DNA from: a virus
Length of the DNA stretch: 25,743 bases
Direction: 5' to 3' (one strand)
Virus record (IMG/VR): IMGVR_UViG_3300025437_000055
Span: 1-25,743 of that record
Shown: piece by piece, positions 14,233 through 22,852 of the stretch
How the letters are laid out: each line of letters opens with the position of its first letter
How positions within the stretch are numbered: position 1 is the first letter of the stretch
Notes under the pieces: model-generated
What the model was told of the DNA's origin: nothing
Seen by the model: only the letters and a program-made list of their open reading frames with translations
Databases searched by the model: none
Position numbers and translations under genes: made by a program

Positions 14233-14546
14233 TAACGTCCTTCGTTTGCCTTTCTGGCATTTTCTTCAATTTCTGCTTGCAGGTTCTTAGCAAGTGTAAG
14301 TGCGCTTGCAAGGTCAGTTGCTACGTGTCTTACTTCTACAGCACCTGGATTTGTTCCAACAGAAATAATGTAAACCTTGTAATTCTTAAGTCGCTCTACA
14401 AAGATACGTGCTGGGTCATTTGCAATTGGAAGCCAACGAAGTGAACGACGGCTCTTGTGGCCTTCCTTGTCCTTCGGAATAAACATGTACTGGAACTTTT
14501 TTGGGTCCGCAGGCTTCTTTTCGTTTACAACTTTAATTTTAAACAT
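14232..14546 (-). CDS. Hypothetical phage protein (104 residues)
   Basis: This basic protein has beta-type segments (MFKIKVVNEKK, FQYMFIPKDK, YKVYIISVGTN) followed by a C-terminal helix (DLASALTLAKNLQAEIEENA). There is no signal peptide, membrane segment or catalytic motif. It sits between a DUF-type protein and a 61-residue ORF in the structural operon, with a ribosome-binding site AAAGGAACTT ahead of its ATG. I do not recognise it. Confidence 0.65.
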   Translation of the reverse strand: MFKIKVVNEKKPADPKKFQYMFIPKDKEGHKSRRSLRWLPIANDPARIFVERLKNYKVYIISVGTNPGAVEVRHVATDLASALTLAKNLQAEIEENARKANEGR

Positions 14547-14558
14547 TTCAAGTTCCTT

Positions 14559-15269
14559 TTACTTGTAGGTTTTCTTTTGCCATTTACGGCGACGATACCA
14601 ACCACCAGCAGCGAAGTCTTCGTTGTCGGTGTTCTTTTGACTTTCTTCGAAAACGCCCTTTTCTTCTGTTGCCTTCCAGTTTTCACGAAGGAATGGAATA
14701 CATTGAATAAATGGCGTACCCTTTGGGATGATACCTTCAAAGCCATCCTTGATGTGGAAAGGAATGTTGCCTTGGTGGATTGTAAATGGTCCATCGATAA
14801 CGCCAGCAACCGTTGTGAACGGAAGGTCAAAGCGGTTAATAGGATGAACCATAAGAACGCTGTAGCCTTCTGGCCAGCGAATAGCAACTTGGGTTCGCCA
14901 CGTAAAGTGTTCAAGGTGGTGTCCAGCAGGTGCTGGCATTTTTCCAGTTTGTCCTGGTGGCCTATTGTGAACAGGCGCTGGTTCTTCTGCCCAACGGCAA
15001 GAAGGACCATCTTCAAGTTGTTCTACATAAATGTCTTGTGGCGTGCGATAAACGTAACCAATTGTAAGACTGTCAAGAAATGGGACGCAGTGTTTCATGG
15101 TCATTAGACCACGATTCTTTTCATCGCCTTCAACGTCACCAAGGTAACGTGGCATTTCCTTGTACCAGGTAGGAACAACTTCAAGTGCAGGTGTCAATAA
15201 TCCCTTTGGTGCTTCTGGGATTGATTCAAATGCGGCTTTGTTTGTTGTTCTTTCGCCCTTAAATTTCAA
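14559..15269 (-). CDS. Conserved phage protein resembling DUF6065-type folds
   Basis: This 236-residue protein has a conserved central/C-terminal part: AIRWPEGYSVLMVHPINRFD, VAGVIDGPFTIHQ, then FEGIIPKGTPFIQCIPFLRE. This order resembles the DUF6065-like family of bacteria and viruses (a beta-rich, cupin-like layout), though I recall that only by pattern. The N-terminus includes EVVPTWYKEMPRYLGD. It starts at TTG (15267-15269) with AGAGG upstream, overlapping the previous gene by 11 nt; the first internal ATG would remove the conserved N-terminus. No enzymatic residues are evident. Probably an accessory enzyme or assembly protein of unknown role. Confidence 0.6.
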   Translation of the reverse strand: MKFKGERTTNKAAFESIPEAPKGLLTPALEVVPTWYKEMPRYLGDVEGDEKNRGLMTMKHCVPFLDSLTIGYVYRTPQDIYVEQLEDGPSCRWAEEPAPVHNRPPGQTGKMPAPAGHHLEHFTWRTQVAIRWPEGYSVLMVHPINRFDLPFTTVAGVIDGPFTIHQGNIPFHIKDGFEGIIPKGTPFIQCIPFLRENWKATEEKGVFEESQKNTDNEDFAAGGWYRRRKWQKKTYK

Positions 15270-15606
15270 TTGGGGCCGCCTCTGCTACCTGCCATTTACC
15301 AAGCGGACAGTAAGCGTTAGGAAGTTTTACCTTCTCAATCATAAAGCAACCGCATTCTTTGCATTGGTTGATTTTCTTACGAAGCGATGGGCAATTTTTG
15401 CAAATAGCAAGACGTTCTGCTGCAACTTCTTCAGTCACGCGGCCAATGTTTTTATTAAGAAGGTCCCAAGGACGTGCGGCGCGTGCTTTTTGTTGTTCAG
15501 TATCTTCAATAGGTTCTACTGCAGGTGGGTATACCTGGGCTTTTGTGATAGCATCTGCTTCACCCCTTTTAAAAAGTTCCCAAGGTGTTAATTGTTGTTC
15601 GCTCAT
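15259..15606 (-). CDS. Zinc-ribbon-like phage protein
   Basis: This 115-residue protein has an acidic N-terminal half, then RPWDLLNKNIGRVTEEVAAE (a helix), and a Cys cluster: ICKNCPSLRKKINQCKECGC and CPLGKW. Six cysteines in the order CxxC, CxxCxC, C suggest one or two zinc sites. Small proteins with a C-x2-C ... C-x2-CGC ... CPxGKW pattern are common in aquatic phages. The ATG at 15604-15606 has AAAGGA ahead. It overlaps the following DUF-type gene by 11 nt, which suggests co-production. Function unknown. Confidence 0.65.
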   Translation of the reverse strand: MSEQQLTPWELFKRGEADAITKAQVYPPAVEPIEDTEQQKARAARPWDLLNKNIGRVTEEVAAERLAICKNCPSLRKKINQCKECGCFMIEKVKLPNAYCPLGKWQVAEAAPIEI

Positions 15607-15616
15607 TACTGTTCCT

Positions 15617-15904
15617 TTAGTTAATTGGTGGAACTACATCTTCTGCAGAAGTAGAAGTAATCGGTGTTCCATCTGGGTTCAAAAACAAACCAGAAGCAGC
15701 ATCATACTTTGATTCGCCAGGAATAAGTTTAAGTCCAGTAGTTTTTACAATTATTGGATTGCTAAGAAGAATTGCTGCAAAACGGTCTTGTGTGTAAATT
15801 GTGTCTTGCGCAATGCCGTCAAGAACAAAAGTAATTGCGTGTGGTGGCAATTCAGTTGGCATTTGTGGCATTTGTGGTTCTGATGGAATTGGTTGGTCTG
15901 ACAT
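15617..15904 (-). CDS. Small modular phage protein, one repeat unit
   Basis: This 95-residue protein has a Pro-rich N-terminus (1-22) followed by a module of about 50 residues: HAITFVLDG, DRFAAILLSNP, VKTTGLK and SKYDAASGLFLNPDG. The same module occurs twice in the neighbouring upstream gene, so it is a paralogous unit. The ATG at 15902-15904 is preceded by AGGAT. Position near virion genes suggests a structural or assembly role, but no function is known. Confidence 0.65.
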   Translation of the reverse strand: MSDQPIPSEPQMPQMPTELPPHAITFVLDGIAQDTIYTQDRFAAILLSNPIIVKTTGLKLIPGESKYDAASGLFLNPDGTPITSTSAEDVVPPIN

Positions 15905-15908
15905 ATAA

Positions 15909-16430
15909 TTATCCTAGCAGTGCTATGTTACCGATTGCTGGAACCGGTATTGTTGTGTTATCTGGGTTTACAAGTTCATTTTTTGATGCATCGTATTTGG
16001 TGTCACCAATTATGATTTTTCTTTCAATTCCAGTTACATTTACAAGTGTGGCATTATTTGTAAGGAACCTATAAAAATCATCATCAATTCCCATAATGTC
16101 TACAACATCATTTTCTATGATGCATGCTAAATAGTGCATAACACCTGAATCTGGTGAACCGTAGGCAGCGACTACATCTGGTTTTGGTGCTGGAAGCGTA
16201 TTTTTTTCTTCGGTTTCTTCCTTAGTGAACAGTTTGGTTGCTGAATCATAAGTTGTTTGGTTGGGAACTAACTGTTCTTCAATGCCCGTAACACAAACAA
16301 ACTTAGGATTACTCATCATCCAAGCAAACATACGGTCTGTTGCACCAATAATCTGAACAACAAAATTGTTGTTTACAATGCCAACAAAGTGCGTTGCGGC
16401 ATCAGATGAATTTGAAGTTTGGTCTGACAT
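15909..16430 (-). CDS. Small modular phage protein, two repeat units
   Basis: This 173-residue protein contains two copies of the module seen alone in the next gene. Copy 1 (about 14-70) includes THFVGIVNNN, DRMFAWMMSNP, VCVTGIE and TTYDSATKLF. Copy 2 (about 98-165) includes MHYLACIIEN, DDFYRFLTNN, VNVTGIE and TKYDASKNELVNPDN. The linker is acidic and Pro-rich. The first copy's P becomes A in the second, so the copies have diverged. The ATG at 16428-16430 follows GGAAATC. Together with the next gene it looks like the result of tandem duplication of one domain. Function unknown; virion-associated by context. Confidence 0.65.
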   Translation of the reverse strand: MSDQTSNSSDAATHFVGIVNNNFVVQIIGATDRMFAWMMSNPKFVCVTGIEEQLVPNQTTYDSATKLFTKEETEEKNTLPAPKPDVVAAYGSPDSGVMHYLACIIENDVVDIMGIDDDFYRFLTNNATLVNVTGIERKIIIGDTKYDASKNELVNPDNTTIPVPAIGNIALLG

Positions 16431-16439
16431 AAGATTTCC

Positions 16440-17684
16440 TTAATTTGCCTTAAATGGGCCCACGGTGGTACCCTGAGAATAACCGCCTGGGGTCATAATT
16501 ATACCAACACCATCACCCTTTTGTCCAGTATTTGTTGTATTTACTGTGCCAAGTGACGTTGTTCCAGCAGTATCGCTGTAACCAGTTGCAGTTGCTGAAT
16601 TTCCAGAAGTTGTAATGCTTATTGCGTTAATAGCAGGGGTTGTTGAATAACCTGTGGATAAAGTGTTACTGACAACGGTTGAAATACTTCCGGCAACATT
16701 ACTAATAATGTTAAGCAACCAGTTGTAGTTTGTTCCGCTTCCAGTGTATGGTCCAAAGTATCCTGGACCCGCCAAAACAACGCTGCAACATGGACTGGAA
16801 ACACATGTTGAACCAGAATTACAAGTTGCACTGTATTTGCAGGTGCTAGGTGTGTATGATTGTCCACAACTTGTTGCCGAAATACAATATCCGGCGCTAT
16901 ATGTTGTGCCGCAACTTGAACTTGCTACGCAGGTGTTAGTACTACCATAACAACAGGTTGAAAAGTAGGCACCACAGTGCGACGAAGCAGAACAGTGGTT
17001 AGAACCCGTGCAGCAGGCATTATAAACCCCTGCATATTTACCTGATGCACCACACCTTGACGAAGCGGCGCATGTGTTTGAACCGCTGCAGCAAGCACTG
17101 TAAAAAGAACCGCAATATCCGGAAGCAGCACAAGTGTTTGCATGTGTGCAACATGAATTGAAAGTACCGGCGTAGTAAGAAGAAGGAACATATGTGCAAC
17201 ATGCTTTATATGTTCCGCCGTAATACGATGCGGGGGAACCAGTGCAACAAGAACTTGGTGAACCAGCGTAATAATTAGTACTACAACAAGAATTAGATTG
17301 ACATGTGTAGTAGTAACCATAGTAGTAATACGTGTAGTAATACGTACCAGTGGTTCCGGTTGTGGTAACAGCCCACCAGTTGTTTGCGTCGGTTTGCCAG
17401 AAAAGAATTCCCGAACCTTGCGATGCGGATTGAATGCTTGCGGTTACGTTCTGGTTGTACGGTGTTGTTGCAAAAGGGTATGAAGATGCTGCCGTTGATG
17501 TAACAGCAGTTCCACCGTTTGAATACCACGTTCCGTTTACGGCAGTCCAAACATTTCCGGTATCTGCATTCTTAAGAACACCAGAAGTTACGCGTGAAAA
17601 ACTGTCACGGATACCAATTCCAAATTGACTGACAAAACCTGAAGCCTTGTCTGAAAGTCCCCCAAAGGTATCTAGTAAAGGCAT
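16440..17684 (-). CDS. Lectin-like virion protein with Cys/Tyr-rich insert
   Basis: This 414-residue protein has an N-terminal half-domain (26-112: DSFSR, NADTGNVWTAVNGTWYSNGG, ILFWQTDANNWWAV) typical of concanavalin/LamG-like domains of phage tail proteins. Its matching C-terminal half (about 304-414) includes YNWLLNIISNVAGS, ITTSGNSATATGYSDTAGTT and IIMTPGGYSQGTTVGPF. Between the halves a region from about 115 to 300 starts with a Tyr run (YYYTYYYYGYYY) and contains 30 cysteines with eight CC pairs and units such as CCSGSNTCAASSRCG. The insert would sit as a loop on the lectin fold. It likely forms a disulfide-rich, exposed receptor-binding surface. The ATG overlaps the upstream fibre stop as TAATG. 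Confidence 0.75.
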   Translation of the reverse strand: MPLLDTFGGLSDKASGFVSQFGIGIRDSFSRVTSGVLKNADTGNVWTAVNGTWYSNGGTAVTSTAASSYPFATTPYNQNVTASIQSASQGSGILFWQTDANNWWAVTTTGTTGTYYYTYYYYGYYYTCQSNSCCSTNYYAGSPSSCCTGSPASYYGGTYKACCTYVPSSYYAGTFNSCCTHANTCAASGYCGSFYSACCSGSNTCAASSRCGASGKYAGVYNACCTGSNHCSASSHCGAYFSTCCYGSTNTCVASSSCGTTYSAGYCISATSCGQSYTPSTCKYSATCNSGSTCVSSPCCSVVLAGPGYFGPYTGSGTNYNWLLNIISNVAGSISTVVSNTLSTGYSTTPAINAISITTSGNSATATGYSDTAGTTSLGTVNTTNTGQKGDGVGIIMTPGGYSQGTTVGPFKAN

Positions 17685-20600
17685 TAGAACTTCACCAAAC
17701 TTGCTAGTGTTGTGTATGTGTTTGCACCAGTTTTGATGATGCTAAACGAATAAATGTCAAGACCACTTGGGTTTCCAGAAGAAGGAGCACTACCACCCTG
17801 CCAGTATGGCGAAATGGTAGTTCCGTCAATCTGAACAGACGTGCAGTAATATGCAGTTGTTCCTTGCGTGGTTATAATTGTTACGTTGATTGACTGACCA
17901 GTTGACAAAAGTGTGTTTAATGTCTGACCCGACGTTGAAGCAAAGTTAAAGATAAAGTTGCTTGTTGCAGTCGCGGTGTTAAGGTAAAGTGAACCATTCG
18001 TAGTAAGGTAAATAGTGTTAGCGCTTGAAGCGTAGGCGGTTGCAACAATGTTTGCTGTTTCAAGCGGCCCAACAAGAACTGGGTTGGTTGAAAGAACACT
18101 TGAACCCGTACCAGTTGAACTTGTTACACCAGTTCCACCGTTAGCAACCGCTAGCGTACCAGAGGTAATGTGAGCGACACTTGTAACTGTTGGGCTAGTA
18201 GCCGTTCCAGCAAGGTCACCGGCAAGTTGGATAATTCCTTGCGCACCAGTTGTAGCACCTACAGGAATCTGACCAAATGCAGCAGCATCTGTAGAAGCAG
18301 TACCGTTAGCAAGACCAGTAATCTTCTGACTGTTCATAGCCAAGGTGCCATTAATGGTTGTGTTTCCAGACGCACTAATTGTCATTGCATCAGTAGTTGA
18401 ACTATTTACAACAAAGTGAATTGGCTTTGAACCGTATGTACCAATTGCAAGGTCAGTAGTTGCCGATGCAACATAAACCGTTCCGGGGGTGTTAAATGCA
18501 CCTGAACCTTGGAAACCAGAACTGTTAATACCAATTTCACCAAAGTTAGTTGTTGAACTACCTTGGTCATTAGAAATGTTGAAGTTGGCACTAGCCTGTG
18601 AACCGGCGCTGGTGTTTTGAATAATTACTTGGGTGTAGTTGTTAATGCTTTCCGCGGTTGATTGCAGAATGTTAACGTCGGAATATCCAAGTGTTGCCCC
18701 AACTTGAACCGTACCAACATTTGCGGAAACAGTGTTGGAAGGTGCAGTTGTAAATGCGGCGGTTGTACCTGAAAGGCTACCTGAAAGCGTTCCACCAGAT
18801 GTTGGAAGTTTTGTACCGTCCAATGGTGCCGCAGTGGTGATTGAAGTTACACGACCCTTGGCATCAGTGGTAATAATTGGAACAGCCGTAGCACCACCCT
18901 GGGTACCTTGTGTACCAACAGATGCAAGTGTTATTGCACCAGAGCCAGCAAGTGTGGCGTCACCAGATAGTGATTGAATACCCCATTGTGAACCGTTGTA
19001 GATAATTGCTTGTCCAGATGATGCTGGGTTGTTTCCAACCAAAGCACCCTGAATGTAGTTTTGTGGACCAGCGGCACCTTGATAGCCTTGGTTACCCTGA
19101 TAGCCTTGAGGTCCTTGCGAACCGGTAGCACCCTGTGAACCAGTAGTACCTTGATTTCCTTGGAATCCTTGGTACCCTTGTGGTCCTTGTGAACCCGTGG
19201 CACCTTGTGAACCCTGAGCACCAGTATTTCCCTGTGGCCCTTGGAAGCCTTGATTTCCCTGAAATCCTTGGTACCCTTGTGGTCCTTGTGCACCGGTTGT
19301 ACCTTGTGCACCAGTGGAACCTTGGGCTCCTGTTGAACCCTGACTTCCGGTTGCACCTTGTGCACCGGTTGAGCCTTGCGAACCAGTAGAACCCTGAGCA
19401 CCTGTTGAGCCTTGCGCCCCTGTGGTTCCTTGGAAACCTTGGTTACCTTGCGTTCCCTGGCTTCCAGTAGCACCTGTAGAGCCCTGTGAGCCTGTTGCTC
19501 CTTGGTAACCCTGTGTACCCTGGGCACCTGTAGAACCTTGCGCACCGGTAGAACCTTGAACACCTTGGAATCCCTGATTACCTTGCGTTCCTTGAAAGCC
19601 TTGGTTTCCTTGCGCACCAGTAGAACCAGTAGAGCCTTGTGAACCTTGTGCTCCTGTTACACCTTGATAACCCTGCGAGCCTTGCGTTCCAGTTGCACCC
19701 TGGTATCCCTGGTTGCCTTGTGCACCAGTAGTTCCCTGCGCACCGGTTGAACCTTGGTAACCCTGGTTTCCTTGATTGCCTTGGTATCCCTGTGCACCTT
19801 GAATACCTTGGTATGCAAGTTGTGAAACACGAATAACCGCAGAACTAGCGGCGGGAACGGGGGAAGCAGCAGCAGTAGCGTTTAAAAATAGGCTTGTGGT
19901 GTCACCATTCCAGAACACTTCGTAGTAGTCACCAGCAGTGGCGTTTACTTGCCAAGTCCATGTTGTAATGGTAGGTGTGTTAGAAGTGCACTGTGAGTCA
20001 AAGGCGGTTGATACGGCAGTTGTACCGTTTTTTACAAGCCAGAAATTTGCGGTGTGGGTTCCAGGACCGGTAAGTGCTAATTGTCCAACAAAGTCAATTA
20101 GGTATGTACCTGTAACAGGCATAACCACACCGGTGTTGTATGTTCCGTTGCTGTGTAATGTAACACCGTAGTTGATGTTTGTTGAGTCGTAGCGTACTGC
20201 TTCGCCACCAGTTGTGGCGTTTTGGTCTATTGTTGAAAAAAACGAACCATAGTTGGTAATTACTCCACCGGCACCTTGTGTACCTTGGAATCCTTGGGCA
20301 CCAATACCGGCAGTTTCGGTGAAAAGAATTGGGTCTGTGCCAATCTTGATTGCACCATCTGTGTTTGAACCGTCAGCGTATTGTGTCCAAGTTGTGTTTG
20401 CGTAAGTGGTTCCGTTAATTACGAATACGTAGTCACCAGATTCAACTTGTCCAAGAATGTGGTTGTCGTAGTCTGTGGCGCGAGTGAACTGGTATTTGCT
20501 ACCTGGTGCACCAATGCTTGTTACGGTGTAGATACCGTTTTCAAGACTGCTTGTGCGACCTGTAAATAGAATACGATTACCGACAGAAAGCGTTTGTCCG

Positions 20601-21790
20601 TCAATTGTGCCAAGTGCGCCGTTTGAAATTGCAGTAATAGTTGCGCCAACACCTGTACCATTTTCTGCGTCGGCAGAACCATTTGCATAGATAGCAGGAA
20701 GTTGATTTGTGTAAACAACCTTTACAGCGGCGTGTGCGTTAGCGGCACTAGCGGCACCCTGATTACCTTGGTATCCTTGGTACCCTTGATTACCTTGGAA
20801 ACCTTGATTTCCTTGGTACCCCTGGTTGCCCTGCGTTCCCTGAAAGCCTTGATTACCTTGTGGACCCTGATTGCCCTGATAGCCTTGCGCCCCTGTGGAA
20901 CCTTGGCTACCTTGTGAACCTGTTGTTCCAGTGTTTCCCTGGTATCCTTGATTACCTTGGAACCCTTGTGTTCCTTGGCTACCTGTTGAACCCTGTGAGC
21001 CTGTAGAACCTTGGTTTCCTTGATTGCCCTGGAATCCTTGATTACCCTGCGAGCCTGTTGAACCTTGGGAACCTGTTGAACCTTGTACGCCTTGGTATCC
21101 TTGGTATCCCTGATTGCCTTGGAAACCTTGTACTCCTTGGTTGCCTGTTGAACCCTGTGAACCAGTTGAACCTTGAGAACCCTGTGAGCCCTGTGCGCCG
21201 GTAGAGCCCTGAGAACCAGTTGAACCTTGTGAACCAGTGTCACCTTGAAAACCTTGATATCCTCTATTACCTTGAAAACCTTGCGCACCCTGTGCGCCAG
21301 TTGAGCCTTGAGAGCCCGTGGAGCCTTGTGCCCCAGTAGAACCCTGCGCTCCAGTATCACCTTGGAATCCTTGTGTTCCTTGGGCACCAGTATTTCCTTG
21401 TGGGCCTTGTGCGCCTGTATTACCGGTATATCCCTGGTATCCTTGCGTTCCCTGGAAACCTTGGTTTCCTTGGGCACCAGTGGCACCTGTAGTGCCCTGT
21501 GCGCCATCGTATCCCTGGAACCCTTGGTAACCTTGATTACCCTGTGTTCCTTGCGCACCGGTTTCGCCTTGAAAGCCTTGGTATCCTTGCGGGCCTTGCG
21601 GGCCTACGTTACCAGTATTGCCTTTAGCACCAGTTACGCCCTGCGTTCCCTGGTTTCCTTGAAAGCCTTGTGTACCTTGGTTTCCTTGAAACCCTTGATT
21701 TCCCTGGGTACCCTGATTACCCTGGAAACCCTGGGCGCCAACAATGGCAGTCTGCCAACTGCTTCCATTCCAGTATTTTAATTGTGCCAT
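17684..21790 (-). CDS. Collagen-like tail fibre 1 (1368 residues)
   Basis: The N-terminal 17 residues ([17 protein letters not shown]) nearly match the other fibre in this window and probably anchor both to the same virion site. Collagen-like Gly-x-Gln/Thr repeats span about 18-347. A tail-protein domain follows ([38 protein letters not shown]), then a C1q/TNF-like or similar jelly-roll segment ([35 protein letters not shown]). Repeats resume at about 662-905. The C-terminal part (906-1368) has [20 protein letters not shown] and [16 protein letters not shown], a pattern of tail fibres. The triple helix would make a long rod with folded domains. Pro is scarce in the repeats and never in the Y position, so stability must come from Gln, Thr and other contacts. 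Confidence 0.9.
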   Translation of the reverse strand: MAQLKYWNGSSWQTAIVGAQGFQGNQGTQGNQGFQGNQGTQGFQGNQGTQGVTGAKGNTGNVGPQGPQGYQGFQGETGAQGTQGNQGYQGFQGYDGAQGTTGATGAQGNQGFQGTQGYQGYTGNTGAQGPQGNTGAQGTQGFQGDTGAQGSTGAQGSTGSQGSTGAQGAQGFQGNRGYQGFQGDTGSQGSTGSQGSTGAQGSQGSQGSTGSQGSTGNQGVQGFQGNQGYQGYQGVQGSTGSQGSTGSQGNQGFQGNQGNQGSTGSQGSTGSQGTQGFQGNQGYQGNTGTTGSQGSQGSTGAQGYQGNQGPQGNQGFQGTQGNQGYQGNQGFQGNQGYQGYQGNQGAASAANAHAAVKVVYTNQLPAIYANGSADAENGTGVGATITAISNGALGTIDGQTLSVGNRILFTGRTSSLENGIYTVTSIGAPGSKYQFTRATDYDNHILGQVESGDYVFVINGTTYANTTWTQYADGSNTDGAIKIGTDPILFTETAGIGAQGFQGTQGAGGVITNYGSFFSTIDQNATTGGEAVRYDSTNINYGVTLHSNGTYNTGVVMPVTGTYLIDFVGQLALTGPGTHTANFWLVKNGTTAVSTAFDSQCTSNTPTITTWTWQVNATAGDYYEVFWNGDTTSLFLNATAAASPVPAASSAVIRVSQLAYQGIQGAQGYQGNQGNQGYQGSTGAQGTTGAQGNQGYQGATGTQGSQGYQGVTGAQGSQGSTGSTGAQGNQGFQGTQGNQGFQGVQGSTGAQGSTGAQGTQGYQGATGSQGSTGATGSQGTQGNQGFQGTTGAQGSTGAQGSTGSQGSTGAQGATGSQGSTGAQGSTGAQGTTGAQGPQGYQGFQGNQGFQGPQGNTGAQGSQGATGSQGPQGYQGFQGNQGTTGSQGATGSQGPQGYQGNQGYQGAAGPQNYIQGALVGNNPASSGQAIIYNGSQWGIQSLSGDATLAGSGAITLASVGTQGTQGGATAVPIITTDAKGRVTSITTAAPLDGTKLPTSGGTLSGSLSGTTAAFTTAPSNTVSANVGTVQVGATLGYSDVNILQSTAESINNYTQVIIQNTSAGSQASANFNISNDQGSSTTNFGEIGINSSGFQGSGAFNTPGTVYVASATTDLAIGTYGSKPIHFVVNSSTTDAMTISASGNTTINGTLAMNSQKITGLANGTASTDAAAFGQIPVGATTGAQGIIQLAGDLAGTATSPTVTSVAHITSGTLAVANGGTGVTSSTGTGSSVLSTNPVLVGPLETANIVATAYASSANTIYLTTNGSLYLNTATATSNFIFNFASTSGQTLNTLLSTGQSINVTIITTQGTTAYYCTSVQIDGTTISPYWQGGSAPSSGNPSGLDIYSFSIIKTGANTYTTLASLVKF
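19065..19807 (-). repeat. Collagen-like Gly-x-y repeat block 2 of fibre 1
   Basis: About 245 residues of Gly-x-Gln/Thr begin right after a folded domain ([12 protein letters not shown]) and end at GAAGPQNY. Units of the [10 protein letters not shown] type are frequent, giving a Thr- and Ser-rich rod section. Confidence 0.92.
20756..21739 (-). repeat. Collagen-like Gly-x-y repeat block 1 of fibre 1
   Basis: About 330 residues of Gly-x-y, mostly Gly-x-Gln with Gly-x-Thr. The x position is filled by Asn, Tyr, Phe, Ser, Thr, Ala and Pro. The DNA repeats (units resembling GGTAACCAAGG on the minus strand) are near-identical and could recombine to vary rod length. One imperfection ([13 protein letters not shown]) interrupts the regular pattern near the start. 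Confidence 0.92.
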
Positions 21791-21804
21791 AATGGTGCCT
21801 TAAA

Positions 21805-22440
21805 TTAGTCGTTTAATTTTAACCATTGGGTTGGTATAATGTCAACCAATAGGTGAATTCTGTCTTCGGTTCCCCTGTTCCAAACACTGTGGAACCTGGT
21901 GTTATTTATTTCCCAGCACTCGCCGGGTTGCATGTGAATTGTTGTGTCGCCAACTTGAAATCCAACTTTTTGATTGGTAATGATTGCTATGTGATGACGA
22001 CGACCGATTTTTAAATATTCCCCACCATCGCTGTGGGGTTCGATGGTTTTTCCAGCGGCCAGTTTAATAAAAAGGCAACGGCCAACTTTGCCATCGTGAA
22101 TTTCTTCAAGTCTTTTAATTATTGGATTTACAAGTTCCAAAAGTTCTGGTTTATCGCATTTTAATTCTGGCTTGTAAACGTAACCAGGTTTCCAGTCCAT
22201 GTCGTAAGAATAAACAAAGTAGGTATTTGTGTGCTTGTGAATTGGATAAAGTTCTTGCCTGCTAGTGTCAATGAACCATTCTGATTCAAATTCACGGACG
22301 TATTCTACAATTTTGCTAACATCAAAATCGTCGTGACGTTTGAATTCAAAGTCTTCAAGTTCCTTGGAACCGGCAAAAAAAGGAATTGCTTCCTCCACTT
22401 GCTTTTCCATGTATTGTTCCCAAACACTCTTTTCAGACAT
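21805..22440 (-). CDS. Aspartyl/asparaginyl beta-hydroxylase-like 2OG-Fe(II) oxygenase
   Basis: This 211-residue protein has a double-stranded beta-helix with the HxD...H iron triad H136-S-D138 and H184, R194 as the probable 2-oxoglutarate ligand, and the segments GRRHHIAIITN, MQPGECWEINN and DRIHLLVDI. These match the Asp/Asn beta-hydroxylase family (PF05118 type). Such enzymes hydroxylate the beta carbon of Asp or Asn in proteins. The ATG (22438-22440) overlaps the kinase stop by 8 nt, and the gene ends 14 nt before collagen-like fibre 1. The fibres are rich in Asn and Asp at Gly-x-Gln positions, making them candidate substrates (inference). Some family members act on small molecules, so a non-fibre role is possible. 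Confidence 0.85.
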   Translation of the reverse strand: MSEKSVWEQYMEKQVEEAIPFFAGSKELEDFEFKRHDDFDVSKIVEYVREFESEWFIDTSRQELYPIHKHTNTYFVYSYDMDWKPGYVYKPELKCDKPELLELVNPIIKRLEEIHDGKVGRCLFIKLAAGKTIEPHSDGGEYLKIGRRHHIAIITNQKVGFQVGDTTIHMQPGECWEINNTRFHSVWNRGTEDRIHLLVDIIPTQWLKLND

Positions 22441-22852
22441 TGATATTCTTTAGAACTAGGTTGACTTCTTCTTCAATTGTTAATCCATTGGTAATTCGAA
22501 CACCCTTGAAGCATATTGGGTCTTGCCACAAAGTGTTAGTGTCTTCATAACGACTGGTTTTAATTCGGTCAACCCAAACAAGAATATCTGGTTCTCCAAA
22601 AGCCAACCTTGTTTCAAAAGTTGGACAAACAAAATCAACGATAACGTTGTGACCTTGTTTGTTTATAAGTTTTGCCATTTCACCAAGTCGTCGTGATTGT
22701 TCTATTCGTCCGGCTTCTGAAAAATCTAAGTCCGAATTTATAGTTGCACGAACTTCGTCAGCATTTAAATGAATTGCTTTTAAACGGTCGTTAAGTGCTA
22801 TAGCAAGTGCCGTTTTTCCAGCACCAGGTAAACCTATGATTTGTATAATCAT
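22433..22852 (-). CDS. Adenylylsulfate (APS) kinase-like protein
   Basis: This 139-residue P-loop kinase opens IIQIIGLPGAGKTALA (Walker A 7-14). It continues with HLNADEVRATINSDLDFSEA and RIEQSRRLGEMAKLINKQG and ends the core with VIVDFVCPTFETRLAFG, the order of CysC/APS kinases. CysC makes PAPS, the universal sulfate donor. It lacks the C-terminal RDPKGLY element of cellular enzymes and has SRYEDTN instead, as in phage members of the family. The frame could start earlier, but the ATG at 22850-22852 overlaps the sulfotransferase stop as ATGA and is chosen. Its neighbour is a PAPS-using sulfotransferase, which supports PAPS supply; another kinase substrate cannot be excluded. Confidence 0.82.
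   Translation of the reverse strand: MIIQIIGLPGAGKTALAIALNDRLKAIHLNADEVRATINSDLDFSEAGRIEQSRRLGEMAKLINKQGHNVIVDFVCPTFETRLAFGEPDILVWVDRIKTSRYEDTNTLWQDPICFKGVRITNGLTIEEEVNLVLKNINV

Larger units (their letters stand above)
15617..16430 (-). repeat. Three copies of one ~50-residue module across two genes
   Basis: The module has the order His-x-hydrophobic strand, D-[RD]-[FM] with an aromatic helix, [SN]-N-[PA], V-x-x-T-G-[IL], and [KT]-Y-D-[AS]-[AS]. It occurs once in the gene at 15617-15904 and twice in the gene at 15909-16430. The copies are similar in protein but diverged in DNA, so the duplication is old. Confidence 0.7.

Noticed and set aside
14457-15107. 216-residue plus-strand frame
   Set aside because: It is antisense to two coupled genes, lacks a ribosome-binding site and shows no recognised domain.
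18931-21558. Long Lys/Arg/Val-rich and Pro/Val/Leu-rich alternative frames within fibre 1 (both strands)
   Set aside because: They mirror the collagen-like repeat codons in other frames, have monotonous composition and no ribosome-binding sites, and the Gly-x-y frame explains the sequence.
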